Positions 11,449 to 22,989 of a DNA stretch of 64,000 nucleotides are shown here, piece by piece. The translations under genes were made by a program, and so were the position numbers. Numbering within the stretch: the stretch's first letter is position 1; each line of letters begins with the position of its first letter. The stretch lies in the NCBI GenBank assembly GCA_030159075.1, contig BROG01000630.1:124001-188000 (forward strand), written 5' to 3'. Origin of the DNA: Atrina japonica. Its lineage: Eukaryota > Mollusca > Bivalvia > Pterioida > Pinnidae. The notes under the pieces were generated by a model. The model saw only the letters and a list, made by a program, of their open reading frames with translations. It searched no databases and was not told the DNA's origin.

Positions 11449-14400
11449 GCCATTCGTCAACCAACATTACCCATACTGGTAGGCCTTCACCTAAAGTTAA
11501 ATTTAAAGTTAAAGAAATAAAAATGTACAACAATACAAAAAACAGAAATACATTGTATATACCAGTTGAAGTAGAGAATGTAAAAGTTAATGCAGTTATA
11601 GATACTGCAGCACAAGTATCAGTAATGAACACCAATCTTTTCAATAAAATAAAACCTACCCCAAACCTAACTGATTTTATAGAATTAAAAGCAGCTGGGA
11701 TAAACAATGACATAAAAGCTAGATTAGCAAAAAATGTGAATATGAAGGTGGGAAATGTTATAAAAAAAATGGGATGTAGTGGTGGGCGAAATTGCCGATT
11801 CATTACTGTTAGGATTAAATTTTCTAGAACACTGCAGTAGTGTAATAGATTTACAAAATTACACAGTTACGTTTGATGAAACTGTGATGCCTATTAGACA
11901 GTTAGGCACAGATGATGATCAAAAGATCGAAATATTTCAGGTATATGTGGACAAGAAAATTGTGATACCCCCAAATTCAATCAAATATGTCCCTTTGAAA
12001 ACAGATAGACCATTTCAAAATCCTATTATGATAGAAACTGAAAAAAAATCCAGCAACCTTCTAGTACCAAATGCATCAAAGAAAAATTCCATACAGAAAT
12101 ACAACTGACAAATTTATCACATTGAAGAAAGATCAGAAAATAGGTACAGGTATAGAAATCAAAGAAATCATAGAGTTAGATGAGAAAGAAATAATAAAAA
12201 TCAATAAAATTGAACAAGATTCCACTAGGGATAAGGTTGAAAGTACATGTGAGAATAAAATAGATAAAGACAAAGATAAATTACCAACACAGATACAAGA
12301 CCTATTTAACAAATCCACAAAATATCTAAATGAGGAACAACAAACAGAAGTTATGTCCCTTTTGAAACAATTCGAAAATGTGTTTGCGAAAGATGATTTT
12401 GATTAAGGGTTGTTTAATGAAAACATAAAACACAAAATAGACACTGGTGACTCCAAACCTATCAAACAGAAATTACGTAGGACACCTTTAGGTTTTGAAA
12501 AATGAAGAGAAAAAACACATTGAACAAATGTTTAGATAAAGGAATTATACAACCATCTGTATTGGAATGGGCGTCTCCCCCCCAGTACTTGTTAGAAAAA
12601 AAATGGGAAAAATACGATTTTGTATTGACTATAGAAGTTTTAAACAAAGTAACAACAAAAGATGCATTCCCAATTCCCATAATAAAAGATTGCATAGATA
12701 CACTACAAGGGAATATATACTTTAGTACTCTTGATATGGCCTCTGGATATTGGCAAATACTAGTAGATGAAAAAGATAGACATAAAACAGCATTCATCAC
12801 AAAACATGGACTTTTTGAACACATACGGTTACCATTTGGCCTGTGTAACAGTCCTGCTACATTTAGTAGAATCATACAATTCGTGTTACAAGGATTAAAT
12901 TGGAAAGAATGTCTAGCATACTTAGATGATGTAGTTGTTTTAGGAAAAAATTTTGAGGAACATCTTAACAATCTATCTCTGGTATTGCATAGATTTGAAA
13001 AGTATAATCTAAAATTGAAACCCCAAAAATGTGTATTTTTTCAACCTGAAATTAAATTTCTGGGTAAAATAGTAAACAAAGAAGGAATATCAATAGATAC
13101 TGACAATTTTGAGACAATTAAAAACTGGCTAACTCCAAAAAATGTAAAACAAGTAGAATCTTTCTTAGGATTTGCAAATTACCACAGATATCATATAAAA
13201 AATTTGGCAAAAATAGCTGGACCACTTCATAACTTAGTAAAACTGGGTAAAAAGTCCAAATTCAAGTGGGAAAAAGAACATGACCAAGCATTTTATAAAT
13301 TAAAATCCAGCATATTAGATGCTTCAACTTTATCCTACCCAAATACTGATGACATCTTCATTTTAGATACCGACGCATCAGACAATTGTATAGGGGCTGA
13401 ATTAATCCAGGTCCAAAATGGTAAAGAAAGGATAATCTGTTTTGCAAGTAAAGTCCTAAATCCAGCACAGAAAAAATATTGCACAACCCGAAAAGAACTA
13501 TTATCTATTGTTACATTTACTAGACAATTTCGTCATTTTCTGTTAGGCAGAAACTTTATAGTTAGAACTGATCACAATAGTTTGATATGGTTGTTAAATT
13601 TCAAAAACATTTAGGCCAACTTGCTCGCTGGATAGAAGAATTGTCCCAATATACAATGACAATACAACATCGTCCTGGTAAGATACATAAAAATGCTGAT
13701 GCATTGTCCAGAATCCCTGATGAATTAGAGTGGTGTAATAACTATAGTACGGGGGTAGACATTGAACAACTACCTTGTGGAGGTTGCAAGTTTTGTACAA
13801 GGGCACAAAAACAATGGGCAAAATTTGAAGATGATGTTGACTATGTTATCCCCCTTTCAGTAAGATCTGTAAACACAAATTCACAAAAACAAACGGTGTT
13901 TAAATTTTGTGAAATTTATCCATCCACCAATGAGTTAGCAAAACAACAAAAGCTAGATAATGATATATGTAAGATTATTACATGGTTAAAGTCTGAACAT
14001 GAACCAAACAAAATAGATTTACAATTATCTAGTCAGGCTGTTAAATATCTGTGGTCTTTGAAATCTCAACTAGAGTTAAAAAATGAAGTGTTATATTACA
14101 AATGGGAAGAAGACATCACTAATCATTATCTTTTTGTAGCACCAAAACTAATGAGACCTGATATATTGAAATTTTGTCACGACAACAAATGTGGGGGACA
14201 CTTTGGTCAAGAAAAAACCTATGACAAATTAAAAAAATGTACTATTTGGTATAATATGCATAGGGACTCAAAACTCTATGTAGAAAGTTGTAAGGTGTGT
14301 AACAAAAACAAAAAACCTAATAAAAATTATAAAGCTTCATTAGGACAATATCATGCTGGAGATCCAATGGAAAGAGTTCACATGGATATTTTAGGCCCTT

Positions 14401-15540
14401 TACCTACTACCAAACAAGGAAATAAATATATTTTGATGGTAATTGACCAATTTACAAAATGGCTAGAATGTTTCCCTATACCAAACCAAAACTCAGAAAC
14501 AGTTGCCAAAACTTTAGTCGATGGTTTCTTTTCAAAGTTAGGCTGCCCTTATGAGTTACATACAGACCAAGGAAAAAATATGGATGGAAATTTGATGAAC
14601 AAAATATGTGATCTGTTTCAAATTGCTAAAACACGAACTACCCCATATCATCCAGCATCAAATGGACAAATAGAAAGGTACAATCGTTTAGTTTTACAAA
14701 CAATACGTACGTTGTTATCTAAAAAATAAACACAAAATGAGTGGGACATAAATTTACAACAAATTGCTGGAGCAATCAGGGCAACTGTTAATAGACAGAC
14801 AGGCTTTACACCCAATTTTATGATGTTAGGACGAGAACTTGTTCAACCTGTTGATCTGATGTTAAGAACAGTTAACAAAAACACATCAAATCATGAAATT
14901 CCAGACTACTTAGAAAAACTTACCACAAATATAGCTACCGCACATCAAATAGCTAGAGAAAATATAAAAAAGAATCAAATAAGACAAAAAAGATATTATG
15001 ACAAATATCTTTATGAGACCAAATATAATGTTGGTGATATTGTACTAAAATTAGATTCATCAAGAAAAATAGGACAATGTTCAAAATTAAAATCTCCCTG
15101 GGCAGGACCATATATTGTCTCAGAAGTCAAATCACCAGTATTATATAAAATTATAGGCAAGAAAAATAGAGAATTTGTCATTCACCATGATCGCTTGAAA
15201 TTGTGTAAAGACGATGAACAACCATGTTGGTTAAAAAAAACTAAGAAATAAAATTCTTAATGAGACTGAAATAACATCAGAAGTAAACACAAGCGAAATT
15301 CTAGAAAATGAAAATACACCCACGTATTTTGACCTATCAAATCTATTTGATAAAACAGATACAGAGTCAGAATTACAAACAACATCAGACAACTTAATTG
15401 CGTCAGATTTTCTGATGCACACTTTGTCTCCAAATGATGTTACACTTGTAAATAAAGACTCTGTTCAGTCTGATAGTGGTATGAAATCATCGAGGGTTAG
15501 ACAACAACCTAAATACCTAAATGATTATGTACAGTATTAG
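11449..15540 (+). pseudogene. pol: protease, RT, RNase H, integrase (Ty3/gypsy)
   Basis: Protease: VIDTAAQVSVM near 11596 (Asp-Thr-Ala active site) and LLLGLNFLE near 11800 after an A8 shift. RT: LDMASGYWQI near 12730, LPFGLCNSPATF near 12829, catalytic AYLDDVVVLG near 12917. RNase H: LDTDASD near 13363 and FIVRTDHNSL near 13555. Integrase: H-x3-H/C-x2-C zinc head (HDNKCGGHFG near 14180, CKVCNKN near 14292), then the DDE core with HMDILGPL, HTDQGKNMDG and NGQIERYN, and a GPY/F-type WAGPYIV near 15099. The C-terminal tail runs in a shifted frame to a stop at 15538-15540. Breaks: in-frame TAA at 12404 and 14727; shifts near 11763, 12080, 12500, 12531, 12576-12610, 13605 and 15232. All catalytic residues I looked for are present, so loss of function rests only on the breaks. 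Confidence 0.93.
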
Positions 15541-15651
15541 AATTTTACAGACCTTTCCTTAACATAAACAAAAAATTTTTTTGTATATATTTTTACAATG
15601 AAGAAATCAATTTGCTTTTAACATATTACGTTTCAAAATATAATATTAATT

Positions 15652-16874
15652 TTGTTAATACATGTACGTTTTAAACAGTATATTATTACTACATGTACAT
15701 TAATTGTAGCTATGTATGATACCTTTGAGGAATCAAGATTTATCCCTGATTATGAGGAAGAAATCATACCCAACCATATCCCAGGATCAACAAACAAAAA
15801 AGGGAAAAAATGTCCTATATGTGAAGGTAAATTTACACATGTAAGGAGACATATTATTCAGGAACATTTACCCTGGTATGTTTTCCCCAAAAACGCTTGC
15901 TGGGAATGTGAATTAGCATTTGGACAAGAGAGGTCACTACAAATACATATAGAAAATATGCACCAGGGTGAAAAATCAAAACCTAATTTTGATATTCAAA
16001 CACATGGAAAAACCTGGATAACTTATATCTCAAATGTTATGCAACAGTTCCAAAAATACAACATTTTAGATATGGTTAGTAAATCTGATTATTTTGGAAA
16101 ATGTATAGGAACAATTTGGCAAAAAGAAGACTTAAAACAACTACGATACTTCTTAGATAACACAGAACAACAAGATGTCAACATCAGTGAAAGTCCATAT
16201 CCACCTACAAACACAATTGATTTAATGCATTGGAAGATATTAAGTCTCATTTTAAAAAATGAAAAATTTGAAATAAAACTAGATCCTCCAATATCCATAC
16301 CCATACATTCAGAGATAACATCACCTCATACAAACGTAAAGATTGTGGGTTCTTCCATACTTGTATACTGGGCCTATCAGAGAACACTTCATCAGAGAAA
16401 TACAAATTTAAGCCAGCCCAATATCAATATTACTTGGCATGGAATTCGAGGAATGAAATGGAATGCATTAATTAATACTTTAGATAACATGAAATCCAAC
16501 ACTGATATTTTGATAATACATTTGGGATCAAATGACATAGACAGCTCGTCTCCAAAGCATTAATCTCCAAAATGAAACAAGATTTATTGTTATATATGGA
16601 AATGTTCCCAAAAACAAAAATCATTTACTCAGAACTACTGAGTAGGAGAGCATGGAGAAACATGTCTGTTTGGGAAGGAGAAGATAGGAAAAGTTTGATA
16701 AATTTCAGAATAGGGCAATTCATAGAAGGAAAGGGAGGGGAAGTTATCAAACACAATAAAATAAGTTGGAAATAAAAAAAACTGTATAGGGGAGATGGGG
16801 TTCATCTATCAGATAAAGGAAATGATATATTCTTAACAAATCTAAAAGAGAAACTTGTATCATTATTGACTTAA
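15652..16874 (+). pseudogene. ORF3 in env position: C2H2 zinc fingers plus SGNH-hydrolase-like domain
   Basis: The open frame runs from 15652 (better start ATG 15712) to 16563, then one base out to 16572-16775, then in frame through a TAA to a stop at 16872. After an acidic head come two zinc fingers: CPICEGKF...HIIQEH and CWECELAFGQERSLQIHIENMH, the second with perfect C-x2-C-x12-H-x4-H spacing. The second half has the four SGNH/GDSL hydrolase blocks in order: block I VGSSILVYWAY (Gly-Ser-Ser at 16348-16356), block II WHGIRGMKW, block III HLGSNDI (Gly-x-Asn-Asp at 16525-16536) and block V DGVHLSDKGND (Asp and His at 16794 and 16803). SGNH enzymes hydrolyse esters. No signal peptide or membrane segment is seen, so this is not a classical envelope gene. 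It may be expressed by splicing. I do not recognise the substrate. Confidence 0.75.
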
Positions 16875-17240
16875 AAAGGAATCACAGTTCAAATTGATGA
16901 AATGTACAAATGTTCATATTTATGATAATTATGTGTATGTATATTATATATTTAAATGATTAAGAACAGTGTCTAAATAGTATTAAGTCAGATTTTCTGA
17001 TTTATGCTATTGGATATTGTACCGTAGAATTGAAATGATTTTAATATACTTACATGTATATAGAAATGATTCCATTAATATTGTAAGAATAATCATATAT
17101 TAGTTATCTATATTTAATACTAGTAATACATATACATTTGTAAATAGAAATCTATATATATTATATTACTGAGTATACATGTACATGTAAATACAAAACA
17201 TTTTAATCTATATGCCAAATAAGATGGGAAACAGTTCTTT
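16875..17240. other. 3' untranslated part of the LTR element
   Basis: AT-rich, with no open frame after the ORF3 stop. Contains tacatgta words. Leads directly into the polypurine tract. Confidence 0.7.
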
Positions 17241-17254
17241 AGAAGAGGGAGGAA
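17241..17254 (+). other. Polypurine tract
   Basis: agaagagggaggaa, 14 purines abutting the TG of the 3' LTR. This is the plus-strand priming site expected of an LTR retrotransposon. Confidence 0.92.
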
Positions 17255-17490
17255 TGTAGTAGTTCGGGCTCGGACTACGGTATACTAAACCTAATGCTGA
17301 ACAGCTGATCGGTGAGTTACAACTCACTGAAGTGATCCCGCTCAGTTGTCGTCCAAATTTAGTACCGTTCAGACGTATTTGTCCAAAGTACTGTCGACAC
17401 AACTCCCTTATGGTAAGTAATACCAATTATATTATCCCTCACTTAAACTAAACAATTATTCATAAATCCTCACTAATGCACTTCACCACA
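17255..17490 (+). repeat. 3' LTR (236 bp)
   Basis: Same sequence and length as 9290-9525 apart from two substitutions. Starts immediately after the polypurine tract. Confidence 0.97.
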
Positions 17491-18215
17491 ATACATATCA
17501 GAAACGTATTACATACATTATTACATACTGTATGATAAAATTTGTAGAGTTATGTCCCTTTTCAAGAGTTCGTGTATATAAACAATGATACAAAGGATAT
17601 ACAAAATACGTACAGCAAAATAAAAATTCAAATATATATATATACACAAAATTTGACCCTGTTACATCATGCTTTATATATTGATGTTAGAATAAATCAA
17701 ATCTACTTTCACTTCAATTTCTCGTCGGATATATAGGATAAAAGGCATAGGGAAAGTCAAGTTAAAACTTAATATAAACTCAGAGAGTCTGTATTATGAT
17801 GTAGCTCTTCGCTGATAAATACAACATTGCTTTTCTAATAATGTTTTCATGGAGACAAATCAAATTTCCTTTAAAATCTGTCGATACCTCGTTTCCAACT
17901 TTACAGCTCAACTGCAACTGCGTCCATCTTGAATCGATGTAAACAAAATATGGCAGTAAATGAAAAGAAATCCGGAGACAAAACAAAAATATATTTCAGA
18001 TGGATCTACTGTAGTTCCGTATAAATGCTACTCACCAATATAAAACGCCTAATTATTTTATTTTTATTTTATTTTTCAAGCGTCTAATTTGCTGCGAACC
18101 TGCAAACCGGAAGTGAAGTTTGATCTGACAGCTGGACTGACGAAACCCGACTGACACGTCGTATTATGATTCCATACGTTTGATGATTGGAACTGAAAGT
18201 ACACATATTTAGCTA
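17491..18215. promoter_or_regulatory. Upstream region of GOSR2, with ETS-type site
   Basis: Non-coding stretch between the LTR element and the GOSR2 start codon. ACCGGAAGTG at 18106-18115 is a perfect ETS-family (GABP/ELK) consensus about 100 bases upstream of the ATG, a common arrangement in TATA-less housekeeping promoters. No TATA box is visible near it. The minus-strand frame at 17780-17986 has no protein support. Confidence 0.5.
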
Positions 18216-18487
18216 ATGGAATCGATATATCATCAAACAAATAAACTCATACATGGAGTACAAAACGATTTGGGGCGTTTGGAAAGAGCTACGGGGAATG
18301 ATGTTCATCTATTTGAAAACGAAATACAAGCCAGAATTGACATCATCGTCAGCAATTATGAAAGACTTTCAATCCTTGTAAACAAAGAGCCTCCATCTCG
18401 CCGAGCTAACGCCAAACTTAGTGTTGATCAGTTAAAGTACGACTGTCAACACATCCAGGCAGCTCTACGACAACTTCAGCATAAAAG
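18216..18487 (+). CDS. GOSR2: Membrin / Golgi SNAP receptor complex member 2, exon 1
   Basis: ATG at 18216 opens MESIYHQTNKLIHGVQNDL, followed by a helical region (RRANAKLSVDQLKYDCQHI and ALRQLQHK) characteristic of the N-terminal Habc part of membrin. The exon ends at 18487 in AG before gtacat. Joined to the acceptor at 21708 the frame continues RYLKEEEEKERDALL. The two exons give 212 aa, the same length as vertebrate GOSR2, which supports both the start and the single coding intron. Membrin is a Qb-SNARE of the ER-to-Golgi and early Golgi SNARE complex. Read-through past the donor gives a longer but unsupported 164-codon frame. Confidence 0.95.
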
Positions 18488-19221
18488 GTACATTTGTATG
18501 TTTGTTTCACACTACATGATACATCAGTACATCATTACATGTGCTGAGAATGTAGCTTTTGCATTGCATAGATCTAAAAATCTCATCCCTTTTTGGGATT
18601 CTGTCATTGGCCGTATTCCTATGCTGAATTTTAATGTGGCTGGTGCAACAGTAAAACACGGCTTAAGTCTTAAGTTAAGAAAATGGCCCATGGCAGAATC
18701 CCAACACTGATCTCTCATCACTCTCGTTTTCTGATATGTCGCGTAGAAAATCTAATGAAACCTGCTATGCAGTCACAAGTAGGCTACAAAATACCAGAAA
18801 TCCTTGTAACCCATTTACAGGTTATGTTAAAAGGAATGACCGTAACCTGCATGTTACAATAGCAATAATGAAGACTTCAAAATGAAATTCATCAAGAACG
18901 AAAAGGAGGTTATGTGATTTGTATTTGCCATAACCTTAGTACACATAACCAGAACGATTGTTCCCGTGTTATTTTGTGGATGTGTCCAATGAAAATGCAG
19001 CTGATGCGATCTTAAAGTTTATTAAATTTTAGATCTGAAGTGATGAAAACACACAGATACTTGTGGACAGGAACCTTCTTAGTGCCCCTTGACCATGGCA
19101 AGACCACCTTGTTTTTCAAGTGCATATCACAAAATAACAGAAATCATTGGAACCCATTTAGAAGTTTAGCCAAAAGGAATTATCGTAATCTACGTGTACA
19201 TGTTATGCAATCTAATTAAAC

Positions 19222-19665
19222 CCGATCTCTAATCACTCCCATTTTTTCTGATATGTCACGTATAGGATCTAATGCAATCCGCTATGGGGTCACGTTCAGA
19301 TGACCTTGTAGGTGTTTCATTTTCGACCAATGAAAAAGCAACTTACAGTATCTTCTTGTAAGCGATCAAATAGCAAAGAAATGTAAACACTTTTAACATT
19401 ATTAAGCACACAAATACGGTAGTACAATCTTAAATTCTTAACGCTGGATGGGTTTGAATCACTAAACACTAAACATGTTCTGATGGGATTTTCCAACGGT
19501 TTCCTTTTTTATAAAATGAATAATATCTGTGCCATTAATTTTTGTAAGTCGCATTTTTATTGGTTGAACATTACACATCTACGATAGTCACCCGCACGTG
19601 ACCCTATAGCGGATTGCGATAGATCCTCTACGCAACAGATCAGAAAACGGGAGCGGTGAGAGATC
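19222..19665. mobile_element. Foldback MITE with long inverted arms
   Basis: The left arm (gatctctaatcactcccatt, ttctgatatgtcacgtatag, gatctaatgcaatccgctat) pairs with the right arm near 19598-19665 (atagcggattgcgatagatc, then gatcagaaaacgggagcggt). Inner parts also pair (accaatgaaaaa and tttttattggt). The interior has no ORF. The same family recurs at 18705-18790 and at 62310-62640. It is non-autonomous, and the transposase that moves it is not in the window. Confidence 0.75.
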
Positions 19666-20443
19666 GGTTTTTAATTATAACCATTCTGAAGATCCGAAAA
19701 ATTGAAAGTCCGGTCTCAATTTTTAAAGATACATGTATAATGATATATCAGTTAAAAAATTTGGCTATCTAGAATTATTGATATCTCGAGGTAATAGGGG
19801 TGGTCCCATGAGTTTTGAGATAATGAGATTCCAATGTATATATAAAAATGAAAAAAATGAAGTGAGAGATACAATGTATCATCAAGAACAAAAAGGAGGT
19901 CACCTGTTTTGTATTTGTTGTAACCTCCACGCAACCTGAACAATTGCTCTTGTGTTACTTTGTGGTCTGCAAGTGGTAGAGGGTTTGACCCACTATTTCC
20001 ATACCAAGAATTCACAAAATGTTAGTGACTATTCCTTTGTGTAACATTTCACCCTCAACGGTCTCAACAGTTCAACTACATCAGGTGAAATACAACTGAA
20101 ATGAAGTAAGGGTTCAACTGCCCCTTTTATCTGCAGATTCCATCTGGCTAGCTCTTTCAAAATTAAAGATGACTACAAGCAACTTCACCAAGTATATTTA
20201 ATTAACAGATAAAAATGGACAAAAATTCAATGTTTACATTATTGCCTATTGGGGCTGATAAACCGATATACCGGTGTGTTGCAATACATTGCTCCACGAT
20301 ATGGATACCGCAATACAGCACAGTGTACCAGTATATCACCAAAAATGTTGAATTTAACATTTCTTCTTCTGGAAATTAAAACTCAACTTTCAATTGTTTT
20401 CATGAAAATATACACCAGTTGACTAATTACTTTTGCTTTCATA

Positions 20444-20546
20444 ACTTTAGTAAGCTCGATCAGATGAATTTTTGTATGTGTACTAAAATACAGCACTTTA
20501 GTAAGCTCAATCAGATGAACGTTTGTATGTGTACTAAAATACGGCA
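20444..20546. repeat. 51-bp tandem duplication
   Basis: actttagtaagctcgatcag with its following 31 bases is repeated once, 51 bases later, with few changes (cgatc/caatc, atttt/acgtt). The plus-strand frame at 20419-20610 is a by-product of this repeat. Confidence 0.85.
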
Positions 20547-20820
20547 CTGTATAACTATAAGCGCTTTACAACATTGCTGTTCAACCCAATGGTGGCAGTT
20601 GCAGATCTGAAGTTGATTCCGGACAAATAATCACAGAGTGCCTCATGGGAAAAATTTTTGTTTACAACGTTCACATACAACACAAGAAGTAGTGTCAGGC
20701 ATTGTTGTATACAAAAGGCACAATCACTGATGTCATAGTATTGTGGTTGAATGGCAAATTTTATGTTGAATGATACCTGTTTTGTGGCAGTACATTAAGA
20801 GTTTTTTTGTGTTCAAATTT

Positions 20821-20962
20821 CAAGTACATGTACTGAAAGTTAGTGCATAACAGTCAGGACGATGTTCACTCATTCTGTTATATACACCATTCAAGTACAT
20901 GTACTGAAAGTTAGTGCATAACAGTCAGGACGATGTTCACTCATTCTGTTATATACACCATT
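20821..20962. repeat. 71-bp perfect tandem duplication
   Basis: The block starting caagtacatgtactgaaagt at 20821 is repeated exactly from 20892. A third partial unit begins after it (caagtacatgta). Confidence 0.9.
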
Positions 20963-21707
20963 CAAGTACATGTATATGTACTTCAATAAAGTGATCAAAT
21001 ATGGTTATAATATCAATATGGATAGCAAATGATTATAAAAGAATACTACTTGCTTTAGTCACCTTACAGATGTTTTATTTCTGGTGCTAATTGTTGGCAA
21101 TATATTGCAATACGTATCACAATACATAACTAAAATATTGCAATATATCGTGGTACATTTTTTCTGTATTGTGGCAGCCCTATTGCCTGTTTTACCTGCC
21201 GCTGGCCTATCCTTAGGGACACTCTTGTACAAATACTGAAAATCTGTTCACACATTGTACATGTATGATGTATCGATACATGTTAAACTAATGTACTTTA
21301 AACAAAGTTGAAATAAACTAGGAAATGATTAAATTCATTGGGTTAGGAAAACCACAGGACTGATGCCAATGCATTGACTGTTGGTTTGTGTCACAGGATC
21401 TTGGTTTTGATGGCTGACTTTCACTTTGTATGCTGCGTGCTTGGCGAATGAACCATAGCTACCACTTTTAAAGTCTTTGGCATGACCTCTCATAAAACCG
21501 CCTGCTGGTGAGTCAAAAACTCAGCATTAGACCACCGCAAGTGGTCTAAATATATGTAGAAAAAAACATGATCAGTCAGGGGCAGTTGTACTTGTATGAT
21601 GATAAATGCATAGCCCTGGTTTTTCTGTATGAGGGAATGAGTTAATCTTTGTTAACTGGTCAGAAACATTTTATTTGAATTTTCATTTCATTTTCATTTT
21701 TCTGCAG

Positions 21708-22074
21708 ATACTTGAAGGAAGAAGAGGAGAAGGAGAGAGACGCTTTACTAACTCGACAGTTCACACCAAATGATCAAGATACATCAATTCAAATGGATGC
21801 AGCATTACATCACCACAGTAAACTCACCGATTCACACAGGGAAATGGACAATCTTATAGACTCCAGTCATAGCATTATCTCCAATCTAAGAGAGCAGAGA
21901 TCTACTCTGAAAGGAGCTCACAGGAAAATTCTGGACATAGCAAATACGCTTGGTTTATCAAACACAGTTATGAGGCTTATAGAAAAAAGAACTTATCAAG
22001 ACAAATTTGTTTTATTTGGTGGTATGATTGTCACCTGTATAATAATGTTCCTAGTATGGAAATATTTTACGTGA
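21708..22074 (+). CDS. GOSR2: Membrin / GOSR2, exon 2 (SNARE motif and membrane anchor)
   Basis: The exon begins after ttctgcag and completes the split arginine codon. It carries the SNARE coiled coil (from about HHHSKLTDSHREMDNLIDSS to LSNTVMRLIEKR), whose central layer position fits a Q-SNARE, and a C-terminal transmembrane anchor (FVLFGGMIVTCIIMFLVW) ending KYFT before the stop. This tail-anchored layout is what membrin uses to sit in ER/Golgi membranes. A possible poly(A) signal, aataaa, lies near 22241. The frame has no breaks, in contrast to the transposons around it. Confidence 0.96.
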
Positions 22075-22311
22075 CCAGTTGTTCTAGACAGAAATTACTC
22101 TACATGTGTGTCATGTATGTTTTTCCATCATATTCTGATTCATGTCATTATTAAATGTTATTATATTGATTTTTTGCTTTCTTTTGTGTCGTTGGCAGAT
22201 CCAGAAAAAGAGCTTTTGTAACCACCTTCCACTCCCCTAAAAATAAATGAGAGATTCATTACAAACATATATTAAAAGACCACCCCATTTGCCTGTGATA
22301 ATTTGGAAGTA

Positions 22312-22989
22312 GAACCTGTCTGAGATACCACTTTCTTAAAAGTCCACAGTCATGGGAGACTTTATTCTCCGGTGCTTCGGATTTGAGACGTGTGACTGCT
22401 CTTGCTCGCCATCGCTCACCTAGTTTTTATTTTAGAATAGTTGTTTTTAGCATACCTTGATTCTGAAAACCAACCGTCGAATAAATAATGTCTAACACCA
22501 ATAATACAGGCTAATGTACTCCTATATGTTACTTACGAGGTCCGATTTATGTTACCTAGGCTTACATATTGCGGTAGTTACAGCTGCAACGAGGAAAGTA
22601 TTTTACTTTTTAATTTTTCTGTCTCCCTCATTGCAGTCCATCCCTTTGATCGAAATTTAAACGTGTATTTTTTAATCCATCCAAGTATAAAATTTTAAAT
22701 GTCAACACTTTAAATTATTTTTTTTCGGTTGTATAACTTCAGTCACCACATTTTGTTTATAAATCCAACAATCTTGGAAAATGGGCATGCATACGAGGTG
22801 GAAAAATTCTATAGTCTCTTTCTTGGTAAACTTTTTATCATTTGTATAATGTTATTCCTATATACAAAATACTATAGCTGCCCATACTAATTCCAGGGAA
22901 GCAATCTTTTTCAAAATCTAAGGACTGATTCTCAATACTGTCTCCCATAGTAGGTGGACTTTTAAGAAAGTGGTCTCTCAGACAGGTTC
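22312..22989. mobile_element. Foldback element, about 680 bp
   Basis: The left arm gaacctgtctgagataccac plus tttcttaaaagtccac (22312-22347) is matched by the reverse complement at 22955-22989 (gtggacttttaagaaagtgg, then tctctcagacaggttc); gggagac/gtctccc extends the pairing. The interior is non-coding. Related arm sequence occurs near 58258-58290 (aagaaagtggtctctcaaga), so this is a dispersed family. Confidence 0.75.

Larger units (their letters stand above)
9290..17490 (+). mobile_element. Full-length Ty3/gypsy LTR retrotransposon with extra third ORF
   Basis: Two 236-bp direct repeats (9290-9525 and 17255-17490), both TGTAGTAG...CCACA, flank 7.7 kb containing, in order, gag, protease, reverse transcriptase, RNase H, integrase and a third ORF. 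RT before integrase places it in Ty3/gypsy (Metaviridae-like). The LTRs differ at only two bases (ttgacc/ttgtcc and ttacgg/ttatgg), so the insertion is recent. A primer site follows the 5' LTR and a purine tract precedes the 3' LTR. The flanks (ttccc left, ataca right) do not match, so the usual 4-5 bp target duplication is missing. Despite its apparent youth the coding region has about a dozen one-base frame breaks and four in-frame stops, nearly all frame breaks in homopolymers. Confidence 0.95.
18488..21707 (+). other. GOSR2 intron 1 (3.2 kb)
   Basis: Starts gtacat after exon 1 and ends in a pyrimidine-rich tract, tttctgcag, before 21708. It holds a foldback MITE at 19222-19665, a fragment of the same family near 18705-18790 (gatctctcatcactctcgtt, then ttctgatatgtcgcgta), and two short tandem duplications. 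No exon-like sequence is seen inside. Confidence 0.85.

Noticed and set aside
12462..12971. 169-codon minus-strand ORF
   Set aside because: Antisense shadow of the reverse transcriptase.
18488..18710. Extension of the GOSR2 exon 1 frame to 164 codons
   Set aside because: It reads into the intron past a good donor; splicing to 21708 restores the exact 212-aa family length.
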